Positions 43,791-56,284 of a stretch of 64,000 nt of DNA are shown piece after piece. Position 1 is the stretch's first letter; every line of letters begins with the position of its first letter. The translations under genes and the position numbers were made by a program. The stretch covers positions 62,001 through 126,000 of the forward strand of contig NZ_JAJCYB010000131.1 in NCBI RefSeq assembly GCF_029263155.1, written 5' to 3'. The notes beneath the pieces are model-generated. The model was not told the origin of the DNA, searched no databases, and saw only the letters and a list, made by a program, of their open reading frames with translations. Origin of the DNA: Pseudonocardia sp. (GTDB taxonomy: Bacteria; Actinomycetota; Actinomycetes; Mycobacteriales; Pseudonocardiaceae).

Positions 43791-44396
43791 GTGGCGAACG
43801 ACCGCCGCGGGGACGTCACGGGTGCGCCGGGTGACCGGGAGTTGCTCAGCGCCGCCGACGTCACCCGCACCATCGCGCGCATCGCGCACCAGATCATCGA
43901 GAAGACCGCGGGTACCGACGTCCCGGTGCTCATCGGCATCCCCACCCGCGGAGCGGTGCTCGCCCGGCGCCTGGCCGCCGCGATCGGCGAGTTCTCCGGC
44001 ACGGCGCCCGAGGTCGGGTCGGTCGACGCCACGCTCCACCGCGACGACCTGCGCCGCCGCCCCGCCCGGCCGCTGGAGGACACCGCGGTGCCCGAGGGCG
44101 GGCTCGACGACCGGCTGGTCGTCCTCGTCGACGACGTGCTGATGTCCGGGCGCACCGTGCGTGCCGCCCTGGACGCGCTCGCCGACCACGGACGTCCCCG
44201 CGCCGTGCAGCTGGCCGTGCTGGTCGACCGGGGCCATCGCGAGCTGCCGATCCGTGCCGACTACGTCGGCAAGAACGTGCCCACGTCGCGGGAGGAGCAG
44301 ATCCTCGTGCTGCTGAGCGAGACCGACGACCTCGACGGGGTGCGCCTGCGGCGGGGGCTCCCCACCGGCGGAGCCGGATCCGGCGGCGCAGCGTGA
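43791..44396 (+). CDS. pyrR: Bifunctional PyrR regulator / uracil phosphoribosyltransferase
   Basis: 201 residues from GTG 43791. PRPP-binding signature [18 protein letters not shown] (about 113-130), [14 protein letters not shown], and the dimer/loop region [22 protein letters not shown] ([18 protein letters not shown]). PyrR senses UMP/UTP, binds pyr mRNA and has weak UPRT activity. It is the first gene of pyrR-pyrB-pyrC-carA-carB-pyrF and binds the leader hairpin at 43760. Its stop overlaps the pyrB start (GTGA). Confidence 0.95.
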   Translation: MANDRRGDVTGAPGDRELLSAADVTRTIARIAHQIIEKTAGTDVPVLIGIPTRGAVLARRLAAAIGEFSGTAPEVGSVDATLHRDDLRRRPARPLEDTAVPEGGLDDRLVVLVDDVLMSGRTVRAALDALADHGRPRAVQLAVLVDRGHRELPIRADYVGKNVPTSREEQILVLLSETDDLDGVRLRRGLPTGGAGSGGAA

Positions 44397-45337
44397 AGCA
44401 CCTGCTCTCCGCCGCCGACCTCGACGCGGCCGCCGCGACCGGGCTGCTCGACACCGCCGACCGGCTCAAGCAGGCGCTGCTGGGCCGGGAGGTCCGCAAG
44501 CTGCCGACGCTGCGCGGCCGCACGATCATCACCATGTTCTACGAGAACTCCACCCGCACCCGCGTGTCGTTCGAGGTGGCGGGCAAGTGGATGAGCGCGG
44601 ACACCGTCAACGTCAGCGCGTCGGGCTCGTCGGTGGGCAAGGGGGAGTCGCTGCGCGACACCTCGCTGACGCTCTCGGCGATGGGCGCCGACTGCGTGGT
44701 CGTGCGGCATCCCGCATCCGGTGCCGCGCACCGGATGGCGGCGTGGGCGGACCGGGACCGCGCCGCGACGGGCACCCACACCTCGATCGTCAACGCCGGC
44801 GACGGCACCCACGAGCACCCCACCCAGGCGCTGCTCGACGCCGCGACGCTGCGGGACCGGCTCGGGTCGATCGCCGGGCGGCGCGTCGGGATCGTCGGTG
44901 ACGTGCTGCACAGCCGCGTCGCCCGGTCCAACGTGCTGCTGCTGGCCACGCTGGGCGCGGAGGTCGTGGTGATCGCCCCGCCCACGCTGCTGCCCGCCGG
45001 CGTCGCGCAGTGGCCGTGCCGGGTGAGCCCGGACCTGGACGCCGAGCTGCCCGCCCTGGACGCGGTGATGATGCTGCGCGTGCAGGCCGAGCGGATGCAC
45101 GGCGCGTTCTTCCCGTCCGCGCGGGAGTACGCGGTGGGCTACGGGCTCTCGCCCGCCCGCGCCGCGCTGCTGCCCGAGCACGCCCCCGTGCTGCACCCTG
45201 GCCCGATGGTGCGCGGGATGGAGATCGCCCCGGCCGTGGCCGACGGCCCGCGGTCGGCGGTGCTGGCCCAGGTGGCCAACGGCGTGCACGTCCGCATGGC
45301 GGTCCTGTACCACCTGCTGGCCGGAGCGCCGGAATGA
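44393..45337 (+). CDS. pyrB: Aspartate carbamoyltransferase catalytic subunit
   Basis: 314 residues. Carbamoyl-phosphate motif [13 protein letters not shown] (STRT at 53-56), [17 protein letters not shown] (active-site Ser-Lys loop), [13 protein letters not shown], and the late aspartate-binding [10 protein letters not shown] and HPGPMVRG. It condenses carbamoyl phosphate with aspartate. No pyrI regulatory subunit is present, as usual in actinobacteria. GTG start overlaps pyrR. The stop overlaps an ATG (45334) that could be the original pyrC start. Confidence 0.96.
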   Translation: MKHLLSAADLDAAAATGLLDTADRLKQALLGREVRKLPTLRGRTIITMFYENSTRTRVSFEVAGKWMSADTVNVSASGSSVGKGESLRDTSLTLSAMGADCVVVRHPASGAAHRMAAWADRDRAATGTHTSIVNAGDGTHEHPTQALLDAATLRDRLGSIAGRRVGIVGDVLHSRVARSNVLLLATLGAEVVVIAPPTLLPAGVAQWPCRVSPDLDAELPALDAVMMLRVQAERMHGAFFPSAREYAVGYGLSPARAALLPEHAPVLHPGPMVRGMEIAPAVADGPRSAVLAQVANGVHVRMAVLYHLLAGAPE

Positions 45338-45364
45338 ACGCCGTCCCCCCGACCCCGTTGCAGG

Positions 45365-45405
45365 AAGGCCACCTTCATGCAACCAGATTGCGTGAAGGTG
45401 GCCTT
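45365..45405. repeat. Palindromic element, family C, between pyrB and pyrC
   Basis: Arms AAGGCCACCTTCATGCAA (45365-45382) and TTGCGTGAAGGTGGCCTT (45388-45405), loop CCAGA. Seventeen of 18 positions are complementary, and the exception is a G-U pair in RNA. The element lies between the pyrB stop and the conserved pyrC start. It is open in the frame that begins at the pyrB-coupled ATG 45334. Confidence 0.88.
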
Positions 45406-45411
45406 GCTGCA

Positions 45412-46707
45412 ATGTCGTGCGACCTGTTGATCACCGGTGTGCGGCCGTACGGGGGCGAGGTCGTCGACGTGCTGGTGCGCGACGGGATCGTCGAGTCCGT
45501 CGGCTCCGGGCTCGAGGCCCCCGACGGCGTGCCCGCACTGGACGGCGGCGGCGCCGTGTTGCTGCCGGGGTTCGTGGACCTGCACGTGCACCTGCGCGAG
45601 CCGGGTGGCGAGGAGTCCGAGGACGTCGCCACCGGGTCGGCGGCCGCGGCGCTAGGCGGGTTCACCGCGGTGTTCGCGATGCCCAACACCGATCCCGTGG
45701 CCGACACCGCCGTCGTCGTCGAGCACGTGTGGCGGCGCGGGGTGGAGGTCGGGCTGGTCGACGTGCACCCGGTGGGCGCGGTCACCGTCGGGCTCGAGGG
45801 CGCGAGGATGGCCGAGCTCGGCACGATGGCCGCCAGCCGCGCCCAGGTGCGGATGTTCAGCGACGACGGTCGGTGCGTCAACGACCCGTTGATCATGCGC
45901 CGGGCGCTGGAGTACGCGTCCGCACTCGGGGCGGTCGTCGCCCAGCACGCGGAGGACCACCGGCTCACCGGCGGCGCCCAGGCCCACGAGGGCGTGGTCG
46001 CCTCGCGGCTGGGCCTGCAGGGCTGGCCCGCCACCGCCGAGGAGACGGTCGTGGCCCGCGACTGCGCGCTGGCCCGCGACGCCGGGGCCCGGCTGCACGT
46101 CTGCCACGTCTCCAGCGCCCGCACCATCGAGGTGATCCGCGCCGCGAAGGCCGCCGGGGTCCGGGTGAGCGCCGAGGTCACCCCGCACCACCTGCTGCTC
46201 ACCGACTCGCGGCTGCGCGGCTACGACCCCGTCAACAAGGTCAACCCGCCGCTGCGCACCGCCGAGGACACCCGCGCGATGCGCGAGGCGCTGGCCGAGG
46301 GCGTGATCGACGTGGTCGCCACCGACCACGCGCCCCACGCGGTCCAGTACAAGGACACCGAGTGGCAGGCCGCCCGCCCGGGGATGCTGGGGCTACAGAC
46401 GGCGCTGTCGGTGCTGGTGCACACCATGGTCGAGCCCGGGCTGCTGGACTGGCGCGGCGTCGCCCGCGTGCTGTCCGAGCGGCCCGCGGAGATCGGCGGG
46501 CTGCCCGACCAGGGCCGCCCGATCGCGGAGGGGGAGCCGGCCACGTTCGCGCTGGTCGACCCCGACGCGCAGTGGACGGTGCGGGGGGAGGCGCTCGCGA
46601 GCCGGGCGTCGAACACCCCGTACGAGGGAATGCGGCTGCCCGGGGCGGTGGTCGCGACGGTCCTGCGGGGACGGATCACCGCGCGGGACGGGAAGGCTCA
46701 GGAATGA
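45412..46707 (+). CDS. pyrC: Dihydroorotase
   Basis: 431 residues from ATG 45412 ([15 protein letters not shown]), where conservation with other actinobacterial PyrC proteins begins. An ATG at 45334 overlapping the pyrB stop (ATGA) would give a 457-residue form with an N-terminal extension read through palindrome C. Amidohydrolase motifs: [15 protein letters not shown] (metal His-x-His and Arg), [18 protein letters not shown] with the metal-ligand region, [21 protein letters not shown], and VATDHAPHA with catalytic Asp. It cyclises carbamoyl aspartate. Stop overlaps carA (ATGA). Confidence 0.95.
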   Translation: MSCDLLITGVRPYGGEVVDVLVRDGIVESVGSGLEAPDGVPALDGGGAVLLPGFVDLHVHLREPGGEESEDVATGSAAAALGGFTAVFAMPNTDPVADTAVVVEHVWRRGVEVGLVDVHPVGAVTVGLEGARMAELGTMAASRAQVRMFSDDGRCVNDPLIMRRALEYASALGAVVAQHAEDHRLTGGAQAHEGVVASRLGLQGWPATAEETVVARDCALARDAGARLHVCHVSSARTIEVIRAAKAAGVRVSAEVTPHHLLLTDSRLRGYDPVNKVNPPLRTAEDTRAMREALAEGVIDVVATDHAPHAVQYKDTEWQAARPGMLGLQTALSVLVHTMVEPGLLDWRGVARVLSERPAEIGGLPDQGRPIAEGEPATFALVDPDAQWTVRGEALASRASNTPYEGMRLPGAVVATVLRGRITARDGKAQE

Positions 46708-47837
46708 CAGCGGTCCTGGTGCTCGAGGACGGGCGGATCTTCCGCGGCCAGGCCTACGGGGCGCGCGGCACGGGGCTGGGCGAGGCGGTGTTCACCACCG
46801 GCATGACCGGCTACCAGGAGACGCTGACCGACCCCTCCTACCACCGCCAGATCGTGGTGCAGACCGCACCGCAGATCGGCAACACCGGCTGGAACGACGA
46901 GGACGACGAGTCCGCGGGCATCCAGGTGGCCGGGTACGTGGTGCGCGACCCGGCGCGGTCGCCGTCGAGCTGGCGGTCCACCGGCTCCCTCGCCGCGGCC
47001 CTGGAGCGGCAGGGGATCGTGTCGGTGGCCGGCATCGACACCCGCGCGCTGGTGCGGCACCTGCGCGAGCGGGGCGCGATGCGCGCGGGCGTGTTCTCCG
47101 GTGCCGACCTGGCCGCCGACGACGTGCTGGTGCGGCGCGTGCGGGAGAGCCTGTCGATGGAGGGCGCCGACCTCTACGGCGCGGTCACGACGCGCGAGCC
47201 CTACGTCGTGCCCGCGGACGGGGTGCGCCGGTTCCGGGTGGCGGCGCTGGACGTCGGGATCAAGTCGAACACCCCGCGCTGCCTGGCGCGCCGCGGCGTC
47301 GAGACCCACGTGCTGCCCGCGTCGAGCACGATCGAGCAGGTCGAGGCGCTGGCGCCGGACGGGTTCTTCCTGTCCAACGGACCCGGCGACCCGGCCACCG
47401 CCGACGGCCCCGTCGCGCTCACCCGGCAGGTGCTGGAACGGCGGATCCCGCTGTTCGGCATCTGCTTCGGCAACCAGATCCTGGCCCGCGCGCTGGGCCG
47501 CGGCACCTACAAGCTGCGCTACGGCCACCGCGGCATCAACATCCCGGTGGTCGAGCACGCCACCGGCCGCGTCGCGATCACGTCGCAGAACCACGGGTTC
47601 GCCGTCGAGGGCGAGGCGGGGGAGATCTTCGACGGCCCGTTCGGGCGCGCGCAGATCACCCACATCTGCCCCAACGACGGTTGTGTCGAGGGGCTGGCGG
47701 CCCTGGAGGTGCCGGCGTTCAGCGTGCAGTACCACCCCGAGGCGGCGGCGGGCCCGCACGACGCCGAGGACCTGTTCGACCGTTTCGTGGACCTGATGAC
47801 GGCGCACCGCACCCCCGACCGCCGGGGCGCCTCGTGA
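46704..47837 (+). CDS. carA: Carbamoyl-phosphate synthase small subunit
   Basis: 377 residues from ATG 46704, overlapping the pyrC stop. An N-terminal CPSase small-chain domain ([36 protein letters not shown]) precedes a class I glutamine amidotransferase with the nucleophile Cys in [11 protein letters not shown] (about residue 254) and the His-Glu pair in VQYHPEA (about 343-345). It supplies ammonia to CarB. In many actinobacteria a small PH-like membrane protein gene separates pyrC and carA; it is absent here. Confidence 0.96.
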   Translation: MTAVLVLEDGRIFRGQAYGARGTGLGEAVFTTGMTGYQETLTDPSYHRQIVVQTAPQIGNTGWNDEDDESAGIQVAGYVVRDPARSPSSWRSTGSLAAALERQGIVSVAGIDTRALVRHLRERGAMRAGVFSGADLAADDVLVRRVRESLSMEGADLYGAVTTREPYVVPADGVRRFRVAALDVGIKSNTPRCLARRGVETHVLPASSTIEQVEALAPDGFFLSNGPGDPATADGPVALTRQVLERRIPLFGICFGNQILARALGRGTYKLRYGHRGINIPVVEHATGRVAITSQNHGFAVEGEAGEIFDGPFGRAQITHICPNDGCVEGLAALEVPAFSVQYHPEAAAGPHDAEDLFDRFVDLMTAHRTPDRRGAS

Positions 47838-47856
47838 CCGGCCGCGTACTACCCAC

Positions 47857-47916
47857 GCGATCAAGGGCAGACGGTCGCTCGTGGATCACTGCAAGCCGCC
47901 ATCTGCCCTTGATCGC
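47857..47916. repeat. Palindromic element, family D, between carA and carB
   Basis: Perfect 15-base arms GCGATCAAGGGCAGA (47857-47871) and TCTGCCCTTGATCGC (47902-47916) enclose a 30-base loop that can pair further at its base (CGG/CCG). It fills most of the 118-base carA-carB gap inside an otherwise tightly packed operon. Confidence 0.85.
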
Positions 47917-47955
47917 CGCCCGCCCCGGTGTCGCCCGGAACCAGGAGGACCGCTG

Positions 47956-51243
<3,288 letters not shown>

Positions 51244-51251
51244 CCGCCGGA

Positions 51252-51316
51252 CCGCACTTCGGAGCCAGAACGCGGTCCCCGGGGCGGCAGAACAGCGGTG
51301 TGGCTCCGAAGTGCGG
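51252..51316. repeat. Intergenic palindromic element, family B copy 2
   Basis: Perfect 16-base arms CCGCACTTCGGAGCCA (51252-51267) and TGGCTCCGAAGTGCGG (51301-51316) around a 33-base loop. It sits between carB and pyrF and ends eight bases before the pyrF GTG. It shares arms with the copy after nusB (42685-42751). Confidence 0.88.
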
Positions 51317-51324
51317 GGTGGGTC

Positions 51325-52152
51325 GTGGGTGACGCGTTCGGGCTGCGGCTGCGCGCCGCCACCTCCGCGCTCGGGGCGCTGTGCGTCGGGATCGACCCCC
51401 ATCCCGCGCTGCTGGCCGAGTGGGGGCTCACCGACGACGTCGACGGGCTCGCCCGCTTCTGCGACGGGTGCGTGCAGGCGTTCGCGGGGCAGGTGGGCGT
51501 GGTCAAGCCGCAGTCGGCGTTCTTCGAGCGGCACGGCTCGGGGGGCGTCGCGGTGCTGGAACGGCTGCTCGCCGCGTTCGCCGGATCCGGCACGCTCACG
51601 CTGCTCGACGCCAAGCGCGGCGACATCGGGTCCACGATGGACGGCTACGCGGACGCGTACCTCGCGCTCGGCGCCCCGCTGGGTGCGGACGCGGTGACGC
51701 TGTCGCCCTACCTGGGTTTCGGGTCGCTGGCGCCGGCACTCGACGCGGCGGCGGACGCGGGGCGCGGGGCGTTCGCGCTGGCCCGGACGTCGAACCCGGA
51801 GGGCACCGAGGTGCAGTTGGCCACGCTGGCGGGGCGCTCGGTCGCCCAGTCCGTGGTGGACGGTGCGGCGGCGCGCAACGCCGGTGCGTCGCCGATCGGG
51901 GACGTCGGGGTGGTCGTCGGGGCCACGCACGACCACGGCCTCGACCTGTCGGCCCTGCACGGTCCGGTCCTCGCACCCGGCGTCGGAGCGCAGGGGGCGG
52001 GGCCGGCCGACGTCGCCCGCCGGTTCGCGGGCGTCGACGGCATCGTGTTGCCCGCGGCGGCCCGCTCGGTGCTCGCCGCGGGCCCGGACGTCGGGGCACT
52101 GCGCTGCGCGGCCCAGCGTCTGCGCGACGAGATCGCCGCGGCGCGTCCATGA
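51325..52152 (+). CDS. pyrF: Orotidine-5'-phosphate decarboxylase (type 2)
   Basis: 275 residues from GTG 51325. Actinobacterial type 2 OMP decarboxylase: CVGIDPHPALLAEWG, VVKPQSAFFERHGSGG, catalytic TLLDAKRGDIGSTMDGYA (Lys-Asp pair), and the late DVGVVVGATH and LAPGVGAQGAG phosphate-binding segments. It converts OMP to UMP, the final step of the pathway. It is separated from carB only by palindromic element B copy 2. The only ribosome-site candidate is G-rich sequence at the end of that element. Confidence 0.95.
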   Translation: MGDAFGLRLRAATSALGALCVGIDPHPALLAEWGLTDDVDGLARFCDGCVQAFAGQVGVVKPQSAFFERHGSGGVAVLERLLAAFAGSGTLTLLDAKRGDIGSTMDGYADAYLALGAPLGADAVTLSPYLGFGSLAPALDAAADAGRGAFALARTSNPEGTEVQLATLAGRSVAQSVVDGAAARNAGASPIGDVGVVVGATHDHGLDLSALHGPVLAPGVGAQGAGPADVARRFAGVDGIVLPAAARSVLAAGPDVGALRCAAQRLRDEIAAARP

Positions 52153-52923
52153 TCGTCCGGGATCGGGACCCGGGCAGCGCATCGGCAGCCGACGCCCGGG
52201 ACCGGTGATCACGGCGCGGGTTCGCGCGCGGGGCTGATCGTGGGGTGGCGTCGGCCCGCGGCTCGGCGTCCTGCGCACACGCTGCAGCCGGTCGCACAGG
52301 CTGCGACCTGTGCGGGAGACGGCGTCATCTGCGACAGCGCGGTGGTGGGGGTGTTCTCGACGGCGGAGCGGTGCGAGCCGGGGTCGTTCGTCGCCGCGGG
52401 TGCGGGAGTCGCCGTCGTCGAGGTGCCGGTGTCGGCCGGCGGGCGGGTGCGCTCGTCGCCGCCGGCCGTGCTGACCACCCGGGAACGCGCGACGTGCCCG
52501 CCGAGATCGCACAGGGTCGCCAGCAACGCCGGCGTGGCCGCCGCGCCGCACCCGTCCGAGCGCGCCGTCGGGCGGCATGTCACCACGCTGTTCGCCGAGC
52601 GCGGGCTGGAGGCCGAGCCGGACACCGGCCCTCGCGTCGAGGCGGTGCCGATGCCACTGGCCGACGGGGCCGGGCGTGGGGTGCCAACCCTTCCCGGGCC
52701 CGCCGGACGGGCGCACGATCGGCCGATGACGGGGAGGCCGGCGGTGGTGGCTCGCACCCGCGCCGGGCACCACGGACGTGCTGCTGAGCAGCTGCGCCCG
52801 GGAGGATCTGCCCCGCAGGCGCCGCCGACTGCGGTGCCGTGGCCGACCCCCCCGAGGAGGCCTGACACCGGCGGCGCTGCGCGCCTCGTCAGCGCGCAGC
52901 AGTGCTCCGGCGCCGCGGCGCAC
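52153..52923. other. Unassigned region between pyrF and the FAD oxidoreductase
   Basis: About 770 bases between convergent genes. A plus-strand frame open from 52240 keeps G/C at nearly every third position over about 52310-52700 and reads like protein (VGVFSTAERCEPGSFVAAGA, VTTLFAERGLEAEPDTGPRV). It runs on antisense through the next gene, however, and matches no family I know. Minus-strand frames are also open. At 52217-52230 there is a GGTTCGCGCGC motif. It may be a decayed gene or an unrecognised one. Confidence 0.35.
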
Positions 52924-54345
52924 TCACGGGCCCGCCAGCGCCAGACCGGCCGCCTGCCAGCCGCCCATGCCGTGCACGCCGCCGCCGGGCGGGGTGCTCG
53001 ACGAGCACAGGTACACACCGGGCAGCGGGGTGCGCCACGGGTGGCGGGCCAGTACCGGGCGGCTGAGGAACTGGCGCCAGTCGCCCGCGCCGCCGTTGAT
53101 GTCGCCGCCGACCTCGTTGGCGTTGTGCGCCTCCAGCGCGGCGGGCCCCATCGCGTGCCGGGCCAGCACCCGGTCACCGAAGCCGGGCGCGAACCGCTCG
53201 ATCTGCCCCTCGATCGCCGCCGTCATGTCCACCGTGGACCCGTTGGGCACGTGGCAGTAGGCCCAGAACGTGTGCTTGCCTTCCGGCGCCCGGGACGGGT
53301 CGGCGGTGCACGCCTGCACCCCGAGGACGAACGGGCGCTCGGCGTGCCCGCCGCGGGCCACGGTCCGCTCCGCCGCAACGACCTCCTCGAACGTGCCTGC
53401 GAGGTGTACGGTCCCGGCACCGGCGACCGCCGGGTCGGACCACGGCACGGGGGCGTCGAGGGCGTAGTCCAGCTTGAAGACCCCCGCGCCGTAGCGGAAC
53501 CGGGCCAGCCGGCGGCGGTAGCCGGTGGGGAGCCGGTCCCCGGCCAGGGCGAGCACCTGGCGCGGGGTCAGGTCCAGCAGCGTCACCGGGGCCGGGGGCA
53601 GCTCGCCGAGGTCGCGGACGCGGCACCCGGTGACGATCTCGGCCCCCAACCCGCGCAGCCGCGTCACCAGCCCGTCGGCCAGGCCCTGCGACCCGCCCCG
53701 CACCACGGGCCAGCCGACGGAGTGGGCCAGTGCGCCGATCAGCAGGCCGTAGCCCGCGGTGACGGGCGCGCCGAGGTCGAGGATGGCGTGCGCGGCCATG
53801 CCGGCGAAGGCCGCACGGGCCGCGGGCTCGCGGAACAGGCGCCCGGTGACGGTCGCGGGCAGCGCGCCCAGCACGCCGTACCGCGCGGCGGCGAGCAGCG
53901 CCGCCGGGGGCAGGTCCAGCGGCGCGAGCAGCGTGTCCACCAGCGGGAACCCGGCGCCGGCCGTGGCCCCGACGGTGGCCCGCCAGCGGGCCGCGTCGGC
54001 ACCGAACCCGGCGGCGGTCGCATCGACGTCACGCAGCACCAGCGCTGCGGGGGCGCCGTCGAGGGGGTGCGCGGCCGGGACCGGGGGGTGGCAGAACTCC
54101 ACGCCGTCGCGGGTGGGGTCGATCGCCCGCAGCGCCGGGGACGCCAGCGCCAGCGGTAGCGCGGTGGCGCACACGTCGTGGTGGAAGCCGGGCAGCGTGA
54201 GCTGCTCGGTGCGCAGCCCCCCACCGAAGGTGTCGGCGGCCTCCACGAGCAGCACGCGGAGCCCCGCCTCGGCCAGCCGCACCGCGCCCACGAGCCCGTT
54301 GGGCCCCGACCCGACGACGACGGCGTCGAACCCGTCGGGGCTCAC
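52924..54345 (-). CDS. Phytoene-desaturase-like NAD(P)/FAD-dependent oxidoreductase
   Basis: 473 residues from GTG 54345. An N-terminal dinucleotide-binding fold (DAVVVGSGPNGLVGAVRLAE, residues about 5-24, then an acidic strand-2 end LLVEAADTFGGGLRTE) continues into an amine-oxidase/CrtI-like body, and the C-terminal FAD motif reads GVYLCSSSTPPGGGVHGMGG. This pattern is typical of the broad phytoene dehydrogenase/pyridine nucleotide-disulfide oxidoreductase (COG1233) group. No carotenoid genes are nearby, so the substrate is unknown and carotenoid synthesis is not implied. It stands alone. Confidence 0.88.
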   Translation of the reverse strand: MSPDGFDAVVVGSGPNGLVGAVRLAEAGLRVLLVEAADTFGGGLRTEQLTLPGFHHDVCATALPLALASPALRAIDPTRDGVEFCHPPVPAAHPLDGAPAALVLRDVDATAAGFGADAARWRATVGATAGAGFPLVDTLLAPLDLPPAALLAAARYGVLGALPATVTGRLFREPAARAAFAGMAAHAILDLGAPVTAGYGLLIGALAHSVGWPVVRGGSQGLADGLVTRLRGLGAEIVTGCRVRDLGELPPAPVTLLDLTPRQVLALAGDRLPTGYRRRLARFRYGAGVFKLDYALDAPVPWSDPAVAGAGTVHLAGTFEEVVAAERTVARGGHAERPFVLGVQACTADPSRAPEGKHTFWAYCHVPNGSTVDMTAAIEGQIERFAPGFGDRVLARHAMGPAALEAHNANEVGGDINGGAGDWRQFLSRPVLARHPWRTPLPGVYLCSSSTPPGGGVHGMGGWQAAGLALAGP

Positions 54346-54659
54346 CGGTGCCCCCTGGCCGGCCGCTGTGACCGGATCGGCGGGCTCACGGCGCGGCCAC
54401 CCCGGATCGAGTCGACCTCCGGGTCGCCGCCCACCGCGCCGAGGCGGTCGCCCGGGTCGACGAGGCCGGGCCTGTCGGCGGCGGGCCTGTCGGCGGCGGG
54501 CCGGGAGCCCGCCCGGTCGTCGCCGACGACGGAGCGCAACCGGCCCCGGAGTGGTCCACGCGCACGAGTATCTCCGTCCCCGCCCCGGCGTGCTCGCCGG
54601 CCGCGCTCGGCGCCGGGCACCCCCGCGAGCTGCCCGGCTGCGCGGAGCGGCGTTCGTGA
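54346..54659. other. Upstream part of a decayed region
   Basis: About 310 bases with no intact gene. A 17-base unit GGCCTGTCGGCGGCGGG is repeated in tandem near 54470-54505. The plus-strand frame that ends in the MBL remnant is interrupted by TGA at 54657-54659. Its reading before that stop does not resemble MBL proteins. Confidence 0.35.
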
Positions 54660-54860
54660 GGCCGGCCCGGGCACGCGACCGTCGGGGACGCCGTGGTGTT
54701 CGCCCGCCGGTGTGGCGTGCGGCACCTCGTGCCCACCCACCACGCCCCCGCCCGTACGGATCGGCAGCGCGACGAAATCGTGGAGTTCGCACGGTATGTC
54801 GCGGGTCGCGCACCGTGGGTCACCGCGGCGATCCGGGGGACGGTCCCCGGGATGCGCTGA
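54660..54860 (+). pseudogene. C-terminal remnant of an MBL-fold hydrolase gene
   Basis: Directly after an in-frame TGA (54657-54659) the frame reads GRPGHATVGDAVVFARRCG, then VRHLVPTHHAPARTDRQRDE and IVEFARYVAG, ending in TGA at 54858. This strongly resembles the last helix-strand-helix of metallo-beta-lactamase-fold proteins (GHs...A...A...AGV..LVLFHHDP..tD). The N-terminal catalytic part with HxHxDH is not found upstream in any frame. There is no start codon with a ribosome site. It looks like a truncated, decayed gene. Confidence 0.6.
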
Positions 54861-55041
54861 ACGGGCGCGTCGAGGGGGCGTGCAGCCGTCGGCACGTGGT
54901 ATCGCCCGACCGGGTGACAGATGAGGAAACCCACAGGTGGCACCCCCCGTTTCCCTTCTCGGACGTGGCGTGAGTACGTTCGGAACCGTCCCCGTGGGCA
55001 GGCCCGCGGGGCGGTGGATTTCACGAACGACGGAGGAGACC
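54861..55041 (+). promoter_or_regulatory. Upstream region of mihF
   Basis: 181 bases before mihF. Contains slightly AT-richer sequence (GACAGATGAGGAAACCCACAG near 54916) and TACGTT near 54975, a possible -10. The mihF ribosome site CGGAGGAGACC lies just before its GTG. No operator is recognised. Confidence 0.35.
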
Positions 55042-55353
55042 GTGGCCCTTCCCCAACTCACCGACGAACAGCGTGCTGCCGCGCTGCAGAAGGCAGCGGC
55101 TGCGCGCCGGGCGCGGGCGGAGTGGAAGGAGCGTCTCAAGCGTGGGGGCGCGTCCCTGCACGAGGTGCTCAAGGAGGCCGACACCGACGAGGTGCTCGGC
55201 AAGATGAAGGTCTCGGCGCTGCTCGAGGCGCTCCCCGGCGTCGGCAAGGTCCGGGCCGGTCAGATCATGGAGCGTCTGGAGATCGCCCCGAGCCGCCGCC
55301 TTCGCGGGCTCGGCGACCGGCAGCGCAAGGCGCTGCTCAGCGAGTTCGCCTGA
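55042..55353 (+). CDS. mihF: Actinobacterial integration host factor (mIHF)
   Basis: 103 residues from GTG 55042, preceded by GGAGGAGACC. Nucleoid-associated protein with an H2TH-like module: PQLTDEQRAAALQKAAAARR, RAEWKERLKRGGASLHEVL, VSALLEALPGVGKVRAGQIM, SRRLRGLGDRQRKALLSEF. It binds and bends DNA and is essential in mycobacteria. It occupies its usual place upstream of gmk, which starts six bases after the stop. A longer upstream reading frame is ignored because the family starts at ALPQLT. Confidence 0.95.
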   Translation: MALPQLTDEQRAAALQKAAAARRARAEWKERLKRGGASLHEVLKEADTDEVLGKMKVSALLEALPGVGKVRAGQIMERLEIAPSRRLRGLGDRQRKALLSEFA

Positions 55354-55359
55354 TCCGTC

Positions 55360-56004
55360 GTGACGGTGTCGTCTCGGGCCGGGTCGCCCCGGAAGGGGTC
55401 TGCGCGGAGGGGTCGGCTGGTCGTCCTGCTCGGCCCCTCCGGCGTCGGCAAGAGCAGCGTGGTGCGCGAGCTGCGCGCGATGCTGCCCGAGATGTACTTC
55501 AGCGTGTCGGCCACCACGCGGGACATGCGGTCCGGTGAGGTCGACGGCGTCGACTACCGGTTCGTCGGCCCCGCGGGCTTCGACGACCTCGTCGCGCGCG
55601 GCGAGCTGCTCGAGTGGGCGGAGATCCACGGCGGGCTGCAGCGTTCGGGCACCCCGCGCGAGCCCGTGGAGTCCGCGCTCGCGGCCGGCGTACCCGTCGT
55701 GGTCGAGGTGGACCTGGCCGGGGCCCGCGCGATGAAGCAGGCGATGCCGGAGGGTGTCACCGTCTTCCTCGCGCCGCCCTCGATGGCCGAGCTGGAGCGG
55801 CGGCTGCGCCACCGCGGCACCGAGAACGAGGCCGCGTTCGCCCGGCGCCTGCAGACCGCGCGCGAGGAGATGGCCGCCCGCCACGAGTTCGACGTCACCG
55901 TGATCAGCGACGAGCCGCGGGCCGTCGCCGCCCGGTTGGTAGAGTTGTTGGTTCCCGCCCCATCGCATCCCCCGCTTCCTCGTCCGCAGGAGTCTTCTTC
56001 GTGA
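55360..56004 (+). CDS. gmk: Guanylate kinase
   Basis: 214 residues from GTG 55360. P-loop [13 protein letters not shown] (about 23-35), GMP-binding [19 protein letters not shown] and [19 protein letters not shown], and the lid-region [16 protein letters not shown]. It phosphorylates GMP to GDP. A basic N-terminal lead and a Pro-rich C-terminal tail are unconserved additions. Stop overlaps the rpoZ start (GTGA at 56001). Confidence 0.96.
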   Translation: MTVSSRAGSPRKGSARRGRLVVLLGPSGVGKSSVVRELRAMLPEMYFSVSATTRDMRSGEVDGVDYRFVGPAGFDDLVARGELLEWAEIHGGLQRSGTPREPVESALAAGVPVVVEVDLAGARAMKQAMPEGVTVFLAPPSMAELERRLRHRGTENEAAFARRLQTAREEMAARHEFDVTVISDEPRAVAARLVELLVPAPSHPPLPRPQESSS

Positions 56005-56282
56005 GCATGCCGCTGACCGCCCCCGTCGCCGGGGCCCTCCCCGAGGGCATCACCAACCCGCCGATCGACGACCTGCTCGGCCAGGTGAGCTCCAAGTACG
56101 CGCTGGTCATCTACGCGGCCAAGCGCGCCCGCCAGATCAACGACTACTACTCCCAGCTCGGCGAGGGCCTGCTCGAGTACGTCGGCCCGCTCGTCGAGCC
56201 GGGTCCGCGCGAGAAGCCGCTGTCCATCGCCATGCGCGAGATCCAGGCGGGCATGCTCGAGCACACCGAGGGCGAGCAGTAG
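56001..56282 (+). CDS. rpoZ: RNA polymerase omega subunit
   Basis: 93 residues from GTG 56001, overlapping the gmk stop. ATG 56007 is an alternative. Omega signature: [38 protein letters not shown], and [15 protein letters not shown] at the end. It stabilises the beta' subunit and helps assembly of RNA polymerase. A ribosome site AGGAG lies 13-17 bases upstream, within the end of gmk. Confidence 0.95.
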   Translation: MSMPLTAPVAGALPEGITNPPIDDLLGQVSSKYALVIYAAKRARQINDYYSQLGEGLLEYVGPLVEPGPREKPLSIAMREIQAGMLEHTEGEQ

Positions 56283-56284
56283 CC

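Noticed and set aside
52924-54345. Evidence for carotenoid biosynthesis
   Set aside because: The protein is phytoene-desaturase-like, but no crtB, crtE or lycopene cyclase genes occur in the window.
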